From assembly GCA_028819235.1 (NCBI GenBank), contig JAPPMC010000095.1, forward strand, positions 1-64,000: 64,000 nt of DNA, given 5' to 3'. Position 1 is the stretch's first letter. Each line of letters opens with the position of its first letter. Under the pieces are notes generated by a model that was given only the letters and a program-made list of their open reading frames with translations, had not been told where the DNA came from and did no database searches. This stretch comes from Bryobacterales bacterium (lineage in GTDB: Bacteria; Acidobacteriota; Terriglobia; Bryobacterales; UBA6623). Shown piece by piece: positions 34,647-44,151 of the stretch. Position numbers and translations under genes: made by a program.

Positions 34647-35357
34647 ATGACGGAGGGAATCATCCGCCAGTTCGGGAAAGCGTTCCCTGCGCTGGCACTG
34701 CTCGTGGCAACTGTGGCCTTGCCTTCGGCCGCCGCGGACTTGGACGGGCTGCTCCGGAGCATGGATTCGGCGGCTGCCGCTTGGCGGGGCATGCGGGCCG
34801 ATGTTGAGTGGTCTCGCTACATGTCCCTGGTCGAAGACCGGACTTCGGAGTTCGGGCGGATCGCCGTGCGGCGCGACCGGTCCGGTGAGGTCTCGATGCT
34901 GATCTCCTTTGAGCGCCCAAACGCTTACTTCCTGTCAGTGAAGGGCACCAAGGTGGAAATCTACAAGCCCAAGACCAAGACTGTTGAGGAGTATGACCTG
35001 AGCGACTCCCGCGCGAAGCTTGAGAACGCCCTGCTGCTGGGCTTCGGCATCTCGGGAGCGTATCTCAGGAAGCACTTCGACATCAAAGTCGTTGGCGGAG
35101 AGGACATCGGCGGCCACGAGACCCTGCACATCGACCTTCAGCCCAGGGCTCCAGACGCGGAACTGAACAACCAGCGCATCGAGATGTGGATTTCCACCAC
35201 GCATTGGCAGCCTGTCCGGCAGAGGGTCCACGACCGGCTCACTGACGACTACCGGGCTTACTCCTATTCCGGAATGGAGGTCAACCCTGCCTTGCAGGAT
35301 GGCGAGTTTCGGCTCCGCCTCGCGCGCGGGACGCGTCGCGTCCGCCCGCAGCGCTGA
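34647..35357 (+). CDS. LolA-like outer-membrane lipoprotein-sorting protein
   Basis: 236 residues from ATG 34647, with a signal peptide (FPALALLVATVALPSAAA). The mature region has the LolA/LolB-type concave beta-sheet pattern: a helical start (LLRSMDSAAAAWRGMRADVEW), then strands VSMLISFERPNAYFLSVKG and VEIYKPKTKTVEEYDL, then SRAKLENALLLGFG and HIDLQPRAP. It is a periplasmic carrier or lipid-binding protein candidate. True LolA moves lipoproteins between membranes; here no lolCDE is near, so the cargo is open. Co-directional with 34214-34621 and convergent with the PPC-domain gene. Confidence 0.7.
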   Translation: MTEGIIRQFGKAFPALALLVATVALPSAAADLDGLLRSMDSAAAAWRGMRADVEWSRYMSLVEDRTSEFGRIAVRRDRSGEVSMLISFERPNAYFLSVKGTKVEIYKPKTKTVEEYDLSDSRAKLENALLLGFGISGAYLRKHFDIKVVGGEDIGGHETLHIDLQPRAPDAELNNQRIEMWISTTHWQPVRQRVHDRLTDDYRAYSYSGMEVNPALQDGEFRLRLARGTRRVRPQR

Positions 35358-35369
35358 TCGTCGTGGGCT

Positions 35370-37787
35370 TCACCTGCGGACTGTGATCCGGCCGTTGGCC
35401 GGATCTGCAGGGTACGGCGTGGTCCCCTCGTCCGAGAGCACGGACTCGGCTTTGACATCGACATCGTGCTCTCCAATCGGTGCATCGGTCGACGCGCTGC
35501 AGGCCAGTTCGAATTCTGTCTGCTCCCCCTCGAGCTCGGTCGTCTCGCAGCGGATTCCGGCCGGTAGGCCGGTCGCGCTGACGGACACTGTCCGGCGAAA
35601 GACGTCTTCGCGCCAGATCGAACCTCTCCAAGTGCCATCGCCTCCTTGCGCGAGCTCCAGGCCCTGCTGCAGAGGATTGATACCGTAGCCTTCGACCACC
35701 TCGACCTCCAGTGGTCTTGAGATCAGCTGCTGCTCACGGTCTGCGATCCTGAGCGAGGCCCTGAGGTTGAGGTTCATCGTCCCAAGCGACGTGCGCTCGT
35801 GGGAGAAGATGCGGAACTTGCCGCCCTTGGAACCGTCCCAGCCGTCCATCTTGCGCAGCCTCAGACTTCCCGCGTTGCGCGGGATGTCGACCTTGTTCGC
35901 TATTTGAGCGTCCGGCCGGCGGTCCAACAGGGCCCACTGGGCGGTCAGGCCCCCGCCGCCCTTGACGAGCTTCATCCGGCGCTCCGTCAGGAATTCCAGA
36001 CGCCCCGCTTGCGGAGGCGTAATGCGCACGGGAAGGTCCAGTCCTAGCCATTCCGCCTTCACCGGAGCCTGCCCCTCGCCTTTGACCGGCACGACGATGC
36101 CAGGGCCGGTCGCCCGGCGATCCAGGTCCTTTCCCGCCTCGGTCGCGCGGCCGCGGATGACGAGGCTCAGGCGGCGAGGCTCGGCGGTTGGCAGTGAGCT
36201 GAGCGTCAGCTGGCCGTTCTCGAACCGGGCGAGCGTGTTGTTGAGACGCGAGGTCGGAGGAATGTGGCCGCCGGACACTCGCAGGTCGGTCGGAGCGTCC
36301 TGCACGTAGAGCTGGATCGGGCCGAAGTATCCGCGTCGCTCTGCCGTTACGGTGACCACGACAGAGCCGCCGCTCGGAATGTTCAAGAAGGGCTCGCTAA
36401 TCCGCAGCAGGAAGTCCGGACCCTGCTGGCGCGCCACTAGTCTGTACGCGAAGCCGGGGCCGCCGCGCCCGAGCAAGTCTTCCACCGAGACCCTCAGCTC
36501 GTCGGCTCCGGGAGGGACGGCGAGGTTCACAAACGGGAAGCTGGCCGTCTGACCGGTAGTTGAGATCACGTACGGGTTGGGGTCGCCCGCATGCTTTCCC
36601 GCTACCGCCAGAACGCCGCCGTCGTGTGCGATCTCCAAGACTCCGTAAAGGGCCGAACCCGGCAGTTCCCCAGACCGAAGCTCGAAGGCCCATTCCTCCC
36701 CAGCTCGAACCGGCAGTATGTACTCGTCGCGCTCGCCAACGTTTCGGATCCGGCCATTGACCACCACGCCGTCTCGGAGGGTGCCGCTGGCCCGGCCCTC
36801 AGACACCTCTAGTCCCTGGCCCACCACGAACGGCACGGAAGCCGGCGTGCCTGGAACCGGCACCCAAGTCTCTGTGGCGCTCGGGGAGACTCCCGACAAG
36901 TCGACCGATGACTCGACGGCCTGAGGAAGGTTGCCGCCGGAGAATTCCACTTCGACCGGCGAGTGACGGCCCCAGCCGAGTGGGTAGACAGTGTCGGCGT
37001 AGCGGTAATCTCCTACGGTTAGTCGGTAGAAGTCCGCAGCCTGATCGCTGTAGCGCTCATCCCGGACCACCACGAAGTAGTCGCCGTCTTCGGGCGCGAC
37101 CATCGACAGACGGGCGTCAAGCCCTAGCCCCGATGCGTCTGCGGAGCGTGCGCGGACCAGCCCACTGCTGTCCAGCAACTCGAGGTTCGGGTCAATCGCG
37201 GAGCCGATCCGCCGTGCCTCGACCTCGGCGACGAGTGTCCGTCCCTTGGCAGCGCGGACCCGATAGATGTCCCTCTCTGCGCCCCGAAGCCTCCCCTCCA
37301 CCGTCACAGGTGGGTGGACTTGTTGGGCGGTGTGGCGGAAGTCGTTCGCGGGTGCCTCAGACTCGGGTAGAGATTCCTCCTCGGCCGCGGTCGGGAATCG
37401 GCCGATCGAGAACAGAAGGGCGTTGGAGATGCCCTCATTGGATTCGACTCGCAGCGGGTACACGCCGGCCGCCGCGGATGGAGCGACCTCCATAAGGTAG
37501 GCAAGCTTGCCGGCTGGCTCCGTTCCATCGCTTGGACCAATCGCCAGCGGGGTGGCAGAGAGCCCGGGTGCGGCGCCCAAGTCCAAGCGCGCTCCCGCAA
37601 CTAGCCGTGTGCCCTTCAGCACAAGGCGGACGGCCGAGCCTGCTTGGGCTCCGCGCGGCTCCATGGACGAGAGCATCGGCTGTGCCCCCAGCGAGGCTGT
37701 GAGAGAAGCCGCTGCCGCCAGCACGCACAGGCGGTTGAGTCGAATGGGTCTGGATAGGGAGACCATGCTTTTGGGCGCCCCAAGCAT
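35370..37787 (-). CDS. Large secreted protein with pre-peptidase C-terminal (PPC)-type domains
   Basis: 805 residues with a signal peptide (LCVLAAAASLTASLGAQ). An IPT-like or first beta-domain (GAQAGSAVRLVLKGTRL) is followed by a PPC-type domain: GAERDIYRVRAAKGRTLVAEVEA, IDPNLELLDSSG and DGDYFVVVRDERYSDQAADFYRLTVG. A second similar block follows (GERDEYILPVRAGEEWAFEL), then long beta-sandwich regions. No protease or other catalytic domain was seen. Such PPC proteins are abundant in Planctomycetes and Acidobacteria and are thought to act in extracellular matrix or substrate handling. ATG 37787 has AGGTG upstream; 37766 is an alternative. Stand-alone gene. Confidence 0.75.
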   Translation of the reverse strand: MLGAPKSMVSLSRPIRLNRLCVLAAAASLTASLGAQPMLSSMEPRGAQAGSAVRLVLKGTRLVAGARLDLGAAPGLSATPLAIGPSDGTEPAGKLAYLMEVAPSAAAGVYPLRVESNEGISNALLFSIGRFPTAAEEESLPESEAPANDFRHTAQQVHPPVTVEGRLRGAERDIYRVRAAKGRTLVAEVEARRIGSAIDPNLELLDSSGLVRARSADASGLGLDARLSMVAPEDGDYFVVVRDERYSDQAADFYRLTVGDYRYADTVYPLGWGRHSPVEVEFSGGNLPQAVESSVDLSGVSPSATETWVPVPGTPASVPFVVGQGLEVSEGRASGTLRDGVVVNGRIRNVGERDEYILPVRAGEEWAFELRSGELPGSALYGVLEIAHDGGVLAVAGKHAGDPNPYVISTTGQTASFPFVNLAVPPGADELRVSVEDLLGRGGPGFAYRLVARQQGPDFLLRISEPFLNIPSGGSVVVTVTAERRGYFGPIQLYVQDAPTDLRVSGGHIPPTSRLNNTLARFENGQLTLSSLPTAEPRRLSLVIRGRATEAGKDLDRRATGPGIVVPVKGEGQAPVKAEWLGLDLPVRITPPQAGRLEFLTERRMKLVKGGGGLTAQWALLDRRPDAQIANKVDIPRNAGSLRLRKMDGWDGSKGGKFRIFSHERTSLGTMNLNLRASLRIADREQQLISRPLEVEVVEGYGINPLQQGLELAQGGDGTWRGSIWREDVFRRTVSVSATGLPAGIRCETTELEGEQTEFELACSASTDAPIGEHDVDVKAESVLSDEGTTPYPADPANGRITVRR

Positions 37788-37883
37788 AGCAATTCACCTG
37801 AAGATCCAGACCGTTGGCGAGCCTCAATGTCGGGGGTTTGGAGGGGGGCACGGTCCGAGAGGTGACGGGGCCAAGAACACCCG

Positions 37884-39194
37884 CTACACCCGTTGGGGAA
37901 TCACAAACGGGGGCCGGTATCGCCGGGAGAGCAATTCGTTCGCAATGCCATTTCCCACGAACATCCCGGTATCACGGTCAGTGTGCAGCTGCTGGCCGCA
38001 CCGATAGCTGATGTTGGCCAAGTGGCAGAGTTCTGCCGCGGCCGCGCCGATCTGGATGTCGGCGTTTAGGGAGTAACGGTTGCGGGACCGGACGGCATCC
38101 AGGAAGTTCGCCATGTGCGGGCGAGGGTCCCAGATCCGCTCCTCGTGCGGCTTCTCCTCGTGCGTCTTATGGCGCTCGTCACCGAGGTGGATGCGGAAAC
38201 CGTATGGATCGACGACCATGTAACCCGCATCGCCGAAGAAGATGTTTCCCACATAGCTCGAACCCTGCAGCGGCGAGCCACCTTCGCTCGGGCTGGACAG
38301 GTTGCGGACATCAAACACGATCTCGGAATCGTCGAACCGGAAGTGCGCCTGCTGCGTGTTGGGGGTCTCTTGGTCGTCCTCCCAGAGGAACTTGCCGCCG
38401 GTGGACGAGATCGATCGGGGCTTGGAGTACTCCCCAAGCCCCCAACGGCAGATGTCCATCTCGTGGACGCCTTGATTTCCGATGTCCCCGTTGCCCGTGT
38501 CCCAGAACCAGTGCCAGTTGTAGGCAAAGCGGTTCTTGGTGTAGGGACGCAATGGAGCAGGCCCCAGAAACTGGTCCCAGTCCAGCCCTGGCGGCACCGG
38601 TTCTTCCGGCGTATGACCGATGGACTTGCGGCGGCGGAAGCATAGGCCGCGGGCCATGTAGATCCTTCCAATGGCCCCCTCACGCAGCATGGCCATCGCC
38701 TCGCGCTTGTGGCCGATGGAGCGACTCTGGGAACCGACCTGGACCATTCGTCCGTACTTCCGGGCTGCTGCGACCATCTGCTCGCCCTCGAACGGGTTGT
38801 GGCTGGCGGGCTTCTCCACATAGACGTCCTTGCCAGCTTGGCAGGCCCAGATGGTGGTCAGAGCGTGCCAATGGTTCGGTGTGGCCACCGACACCGCGTC
38901 GATATCCGGGTCGTCGAAGACTTGGCGCATGTTCCCGTATTCCTTGGGCGCGCTCTCCTGCAGGTTTCGCACCATCGCCGCGGCCCGCTCGCGTGCCTCC
39001 TGATTGACGTCACAGACGGCCACGATTCGCGAATCGGGAACATCCGAGAAGTACTGGATATGGCCCCGGCCGCGCCCGCCAGTGCCGATCACGGCCAGGT
39101 TCACTGTCTCGTTGGCGCCAACTACAGGCATTGCCCGGGTCGCCACCAGGGCGGCCGATCCGCGCAACATGGCCCTCCTGCTCGGGTGCTTCAT
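37884..39194 (-). CDS. Exported Gfo/Idh/MocA-family oxidoreductase
   Basis: 436 residues. The N-terminus (HPSRRAMLRGSAALVATRAM) is a Tat-type signal, as expected for a cofactor-binding protein exported folded. The NAD(P)-binding motif is VIGTGGRGRGHIQYF, and the catalytic Lys lies in VYVEKPASHN. NWHWFWDTGNGDIGNQGVHEMDI is the substrate-side segment with His and Asp seen in the Tat-exported, Planctomycetes/Acidobacteria branch of this family. Members oxidise, epimerise or hydrolyse sugars and inositols (some are retaining glycosidases using bound NAD). Substrate unknown. Stand-alone gene next to a long gene-poor region. Confidence 0.88.
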   Translation of the reverse strand: MKHPSRRAMLRGSAALVATRAMPVVGANETVNLAVIGTGGRGRGHIQYFSDVPDSRIVAVCDVNQEARERAAAMVRNLQESAPKEYGNMRQVFDDPDIDAVSVATPNHWHALTTIWACQAGKDVYVEKPASHNPFEGEQMVAAARKYGRMVQVGSQSRSIGHKREAMAMLREGAIGRIYMARGLCFRRRKSIGHTPEEPVPPGLDWDQFLGPAPLRPYTKNRFAYNWHWFWDTGNGDIGNQGVHEMDICRWGLGEYSKPRSISSTGGKFLWEDDQETPNTQQAHFRFDDSEIVFDVRNLSSPSEGGSPLQGSSYVGNIFFGDAGYMVVDPYGFRIHLGDERHKTHEEKPHEERIWDPRPHMANFLDAVRSRNRYSLNADIQIGAAAAELCHLANISYRCGQQLHTDRDTGMFVGNGIANELLSRRYRPPFVIPQRV

Positions 39195-40762
39195 GGCGTT
39201 CAGGCTACCAGAGAGGGGGGCTCTGCGAGCTCAGGAATCGACGGCTGGGGAAGTCTCGGCAAGAGGCATTGGGGTCCGTGCGCCGTTGTCGAGACGACTT
39301 CCGGCTAGCTCCCGTGAGGGTCGGACAAAGTGCCCTAAGTGGCACTTAGACAGGGGTATCGAGGACGGCGGTGAAGCAGGAAAGGACCGTCTATCGGCCT
39401 TGGTGTGCCCGCCGGCGTCCTGAGGTGGCGGTGCTGTTTAGTGCCATCCGCAGCAAAGAAGGTCGTGCGAAGGAGCCGACTTGGCAATACTGGGCTTGTC
39501 TGGGAATCGCTCTGAGCATCAAGCGTCGGTCCTGAGCCCCGTGCTAGAGTACGTCAGAAACGCGCTTGAGGCAGTCGACCATGGGTGTCCGCAGACTCGC
39601 CTCTGTCCTGGGCCACTCCCATTCGCGCGATCCGCGATCTTGGTCCTGCTGGTCTGTCCAACTGGCCCGCAGGCAATGGAGTGACATTTGTTGAACTGGC
39701 GCTGAAGGTTCGGCGTAGACATTGCTGACAGATGTTTCGTCCTCGCCGGCCCCGAGGCGTGCCACGTCTGGCCCAACCCGGGTGATCTGGGGTGGAGCCC
39801 GATCGGTCGCTGCCATGGCGGCTGACCCGATTGGGGTCCGGGGGAAGGGCTTACAACGGCGGAGCATGAACGCTGTTGGCGGCCGGGTGAAGGGCCGGCC
39901 GGGAACCCGGGCAGGAGCGACTCGAGTCCTGTGTCCTCGCGGTCCGAGTGTGTTCGCCGACCGTGCCCGTACCGAGCGGCGTGCCATTCCCTTTGTTGCT
40001 CCGGAGCGGGCCCTTACCAAGCACGGAACTGCACTTGAGGCGAGTAGGTCTGCGATATGCGTCAGCCTCGTCCCACGGCTGTCCCGCTGCGGCGCGAGGA
40101 GCTGTGACGCATGGGGCTGCCTTGAGCGATTCGGAGTTGTGGCTGGTCTCGGGCGAGCCGCTGATCGGGACAGCATCGCTGCCGTTCCGCGACGGCCTGT
40201 GGCACTTGTGTTTTCCTCAGTGGCTATTGACACGTCGTGCCCGCAGTGCACCAGAGATCAGTTTGTCGCTTGTCGGTGCTGAGGCCCGAGACCTCGACCA
40301 GCCCCTTTCCTTCTCAAGAGATTCAAGGTTCGTCCGGACTACGCCATCTCAATGCTCCATGATTGCGAATGACGTCATAAGAACCCAGTGAGTCATGCTG
40401 TATTAAATCCAAGGTTCAACATGGTCGACGTATCGAACTCTCGCGATTTGCATAGTCAGTCATTGGCGATCTCGAGCCTTGCCACCTTACCATCGAGTTC
40501 GCCGAAGCGTCCCTTGGCCCTCTCGGGGCCTTATTGCGAATGTGGCCAGCCGCTGTCCCGACCAAAACTCTTGCCTGGCACTCGGCCGTGAACAGACTCT
40601 GGTCCGCTATCGGCTCCGGCGGGGACCCCATCAGGTCGACGCAACCTGTGGTGCGGAATCCGAATGCAGACCCCATGCCTGCACCACGGCGGCACTCAGC
40701 GGCGAACACTGCACGACCCGGTGCTCGGAGGAGACCTGAATTCGGAAGCAGTGCTCGGCCCT
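39195..40762. other. Long gene-poor stretch
   Basis: About 1.57 kb with no supported gene. Frames on both strands stay open for up to ~235 codons but lack starts with ribosome binding sites, have chance-ORF composition and show no family resemblance. A plus-frame segment near 40120-40320 (ELWLVSGEPLIGTASLPF and downstream) is the most protein-like and may be a decayed gene. No RNA gene or repeat was recognised. Confidence 0.45.
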
Positions 40763-41404
40763 TCAGCGCAGGCTGAATGGTGGGTAGCGATCCGTGACCA
40801 ACAGGAATGCGTATGCGGTAACGCGGAGAGACCACCGAAATACGCCGACCACGAAGTCAAACAATGCGCGAGGATAGGTGCCGGTCAGGAGAATTGCGAC
40901 CCAAGCTCCAATCAAGACCGGAATGGTCAGGATCCAAAGCAAGGCCAGTAGGAATACATGCGGGATCGCCAGCACCCACTTGACCAGCGGGAGCCAGCGA
41001 TTCAGATCGACTCCGGCATTCGGGTAGTCGATCTCAACGTGCACACCCTGCTCGTCGTCCGTGGACGGATAGCGGTCCGTCAATAGTGACAGGTAGGCGA
41101 AGACGCGTCCTCCGAACCGAGCCAGCTCGCGCACGAAATCGAACCACCATCGCGGGTACTTCCGCCGAAACACGATCATCAGGGCAGTGGCAACCGCCAG
41201 TCCCGCGGCAAGTCCTCCGTGGGTTTCGCTGTTGGCGGAATCCTGGCCGGAGGTCGCCGCGCCGGAGGCTGTGATCAAGGCAAGGATGATCAGAATCGGA
41301 ATTGCGCACGGTATACGCAGCAGCGTGGTGAGGCGGTCCAGCTTGTGCGGGTAGTCCACACTGACGCGGGCGGGATAATCAACGGCTTGACCGGTCACGG
41401 TCAT
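40763..41404 (-). CDS. DUF4389 membrane protein
   Basis: About 213 residues from ATG 41404. It opens with YPARVSVDYPHKLDRLTTLLRIPCAIPILIILALI, the signature of DUF4389 (a Y-P-x-R-x-x-V-D-Y-P start followed by a membrane helix), split here only for illustration as YPARVSVDYP and LRIPCAIPIL. About four membrane helices and paired repeats (KYPRWWFDFVRELARFGGRVFAYLSLLTDRYPS against YPRALFDFVVGVFRWSLRVT) suggest an internal duplication. Function of the family is unknown. The frame continues upstream to 41509, but that extension lacks similarity. It stands alone between gene-poor stretches. Confidence 0.82.
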   Translation of the reverse strand: MTVTGQAVDYPARVSVDYPHKLDRLTTLLRIPCAIPILIILALITASGAATSGQDSANSETHGGLAAGLAVATALMIVFRRKYPRWWFDFVRELARFGGRVFAYLSLLTDRYPSTDDEQGVHVEIDYPNAGVDLNRWLPLVKWVLAIPHVFLLALLWILTIPVLIGAWVAILLTGTYPRALFDFVVGVFRWSLRVTAYAFLLVTDRYPPFSLR

Positions 41405-42278
41405 TAGCGTAGACGAAGAACAGACGACGTCCGGAAGGAGCGGATGTCCTTCAAGTTCGTCTGCCAGCCCAGCAACGGCCGCACGGCAGGGTTGGCTCTC
41501 GGGCGGCATTCGTTCGACCCCAAGTTCGTCACTTGGTGCGATCTCTGCGCGGATCTCGCCTTGGGCACGTAGTCAAGCTCTAGTCCCAGAAGTTGGCTAT
41601 CTGTTCGTTGCGCTCCAGGGAGACGCTATCGGGACAGCAGAAGGCGGAAACAGGGAGAAGACCGAAATGTGAGTTCAGATCGACCTATCGGGCTCACACT
41701 CCCGGACATGGCTAACAGGGAGTGTCCACATTCTGGCTGCGGGGGCGCGAGGGCCAGTGGGGCCGGGGTGCCGGCGGAGAGTCCCAGACTGAGTTCGGTG
41801 GGCGCTGATCAGGTGCCCGATTCGTGTGTCCCGGGACAGGACCGGAGGTGGTTCTTCGGTCCGCACGAGAGGGTTGGCGCTGGCGGTCCGCAGAGTCTGT
41901 CCGACGCTGTCAGTGGTGTTGGGGCCCCGATGGTCAGCGTGACACTAACATCGACCGGCACCGTCCGTCCGCGTAAGTACAGCCACTGAGTCGGCCGGCC
42001 TGCCGCGCAACGATCCTCTCGGCCGACGGGCTGCGTGGCCTGTCCCGCGACCAGTCGGACTCGCCCCAGCCCGCGTCCGGCACAACCTCCCTGTCGAGCT
42101 GGCTGGAGCGCCGAGCCGGCGAGCCTGGGCCTGCGCCTTGCGCAGGGTGCCTTTTGCGCGGGTCGGCCACTATCGGGTCAATGGTGGGACAGGGTGAAGC
42201 GATGAGTGGAGACCGGCCGCCGTCCCGCACACGCCCCTCGCGGGAGGTCGCATACCATGCCCGCGAGAGGAGTCCCTG
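41405..42278. other. Gene-poor stretch
   Basis: No supported gene. Short frames on both strands look like chance ORFs. Right before 42279 there is a good Shine-Dalgarno (GAGAGGAG), which belongs to the next gene. Confidence 0.45.
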
Positions 42279-42563
42279 ATGCCCGACCACTCGCCGCCGC
42301 GTCCGGACTCTAAGCGGATGTTCGGCATCCTCGTCGGCCTGAAGATGGCTCCGGGCAGCGCGTATACTCTCATCCAAGAGGTCGAGAACATGGCTTCAGC
42401 CAACCTCATCGCCCGCTTCGAGTCCAAACTCGACGCGCAGGGCGAGCGCTTCGCAGCGGGCCTCGCCGACCTGCGTTACCAGATCCGTCGCGAGCGGGCC
42501 ATGCTCTGGGCAGTCATCGCCTTGCTAGGCGTCGCCGTCATGCGCTACCTCATCGCCGGCTGA
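42279..42563 (+). CDS. Small coiled-coil protein with a C-terminal membrane helix
   Basis: 94 residues from ATG 42279, preceded by GAGAGGAG at good spacing. An internal ATG at 42390 also has an AGAGG upstream and would give 57 residues; the second half is the more conserved-looking part. It contains a helix (ANLIARFESKLDAQGERFAA), continues RYQIRRERAMLW, and ends in a membrane helix (VIALLGVAVMRYLIAG). The pattern resembles DUF1640-like coiled-coil plus anchor proteins, sometimes found in mobile or accessory regions. Function unknown. Isolated between gene-poor stretches. Confidence 0.55.
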   Translation: MPDHSPPRPDSKRMFGILVGLKMAPGSAYTLIQEVENMASANLIARFESKLDAQGERFAAGLADLRYQIRRERAMLWAVIALLGVAVMRYLIAG

Positions 42564-44151
42564 CAGCCGCCGCCCAAGCGCGGCCGACCTGTCGCGCCAT
42601 ACGGCCTCGGGCTGAACTTACCTGTAACGTAACACGCTGCACGTCATCGCCGCCATTCGCCTAGGGTCTCAGCCGCGGCCTCAGTGCCGTCCTCGCGCTA
42701 GGTCCCGGCTAGGGGGCTCGGCCTCTCTCCGCGCGCAGCCAGCGCGCGGCCTGTGGCAGGTCGGCGGCTCCCGGATTGATCCGCCGCGGGCTGCGGGGCA
42801 CATGTTGGGTAGATTGGCCATCGCAGCCGTGCTGTGTTGGCTTACCTCGGAGTGGATGGCGCCTGCGGGCTCTGCGGACCCGAGACGGATTGGGGCAGCG
42901 AAGAGCCGACGGGTCCTGCCGCAAGCTCCTTGCGGGAGTTGCCCGTGCTCCGGTTTGCGCCCACGGGTGCTCGTGGGCCGCACGTTCGGGGAACATCGCC
43001 GGGTCTGGACACCCTGTGCGATCGCACTTACGGGAATCCGGGGCCCACGGCCATGAGTGTGCGTCGAGCGAGTCGTAATGCCTGGGCCGATCCGGCGTCG
43101 CCCGTGCGGTCTGTGCGCGAGCTTGTCTAGGTCTGTCTTGCTGAGGCAGTCGCGGTGGGACAGTTTTCGCCCGAACTTGCAGGAACTCATAAAGGAGAGT
43201 CAGGCTTCGGGGGCTAGGGAAAGGGCGCGCTCAGGGAGAGGCTCCAGAGCTGGCAGGCGGATTCCCACAGCTGGTGAAGCATCGCTTCGGTCGGCTGCCA
43301 CGTCCGGTTCGCGGACGTGTCGCACCGGCCACATCATCTCATCTGAGCGCTCGATTTCCGACTGCGCTAGGCGTAAGCTCCCTCGCCGAAGTGTATCCGG
43401 ACTCGATCTGGACTGAACAGCACGTCTGGGCGTCCGAGGAGTGAGTGAATAGTCCACTTGGATCGGAGTGTGACGGTTGTCACGGCCAGCGAATCTCGCC
43501 GTTTCCACGGTGTCGATCGGCGGGGCAAGGCAGCTGGGCAGCGTTTGAAGCCCCAGCGTGCCGCGCGCCCTAGGGCTCGAACCGCCGGGAGGGCTAGGTC
43601 TCTGACCGCGCTGATTCCCCGCCGCTTGAATTCCAGTATGCCTGCCCCCTTGCGGCCTCCTTCTGTGTGCTCTCCGTAGTAAACGGCACTTCGGAGGCAG
43701 GTTTCCCCGTGCGCTGGGCGAACTGGGGCGACAGGGGACGGCCGGCAAGACGTCCCCCGGCCACCGGCGGTCAATCCACGCCACACGGCCGCGCCCTTCG
43801 AACGGACAGGAAGGGTGGCACCGATCATCGCGCCGACCTCCTGAAGCCTTCGGCCGACAGGCAGAAAGGCCCCCGGGCCCCCAAGCGTCGACCGGGCTCA
43901 CCGGCACGGGGAATCCAGTCCCCGTTGGGCAAGCTCGTCCCGGCATGGTGTCGCACGATTCCGGCGGGACAGTTCCCGAGACTAGACGCTACACTGCGAC
44001 GGAAGCGCCAACTTGAGACTCACTAGGGGTTGCTTTCCTTCCCGCTCCGCAAGCTGACCCGCGTAGGGACGATCGTTTGCGCTGTCGCGGGGCCGTCCGA
44101 GCGCCTGTCCACGTCTTGCGGCAAGCGCGGCAAAGGCCGAGAGAAGATCCG
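42564..44151. other. Long gene-poor stretch, with a possible dead secreted protein
   Basis: About 1.6 kb without a supported gene. From 42802 a plus frame begins with what looks like a signal peptide (MLGRLAIAAVLCWLTSEWMA, then PAGSADPRR). After about 35 codons the sense-like text continues better in another frame (DWGSEEPTGPAASSLREL and onward), suggesting a frameshifted remnant of an exported protein. Family unknown. The remaining frames, including a minus frame over 43200-43946, look like chance ORFs. No repeat or RNA gene was recognised. Confidence 0.4.

Noticed and set aside
39544-40251. 235-codon minus-strand frame in the gene-poor stretch
   Set aside because: Composition and overlap with equally long frames on the other strand indicate chance; no domain was recognised.
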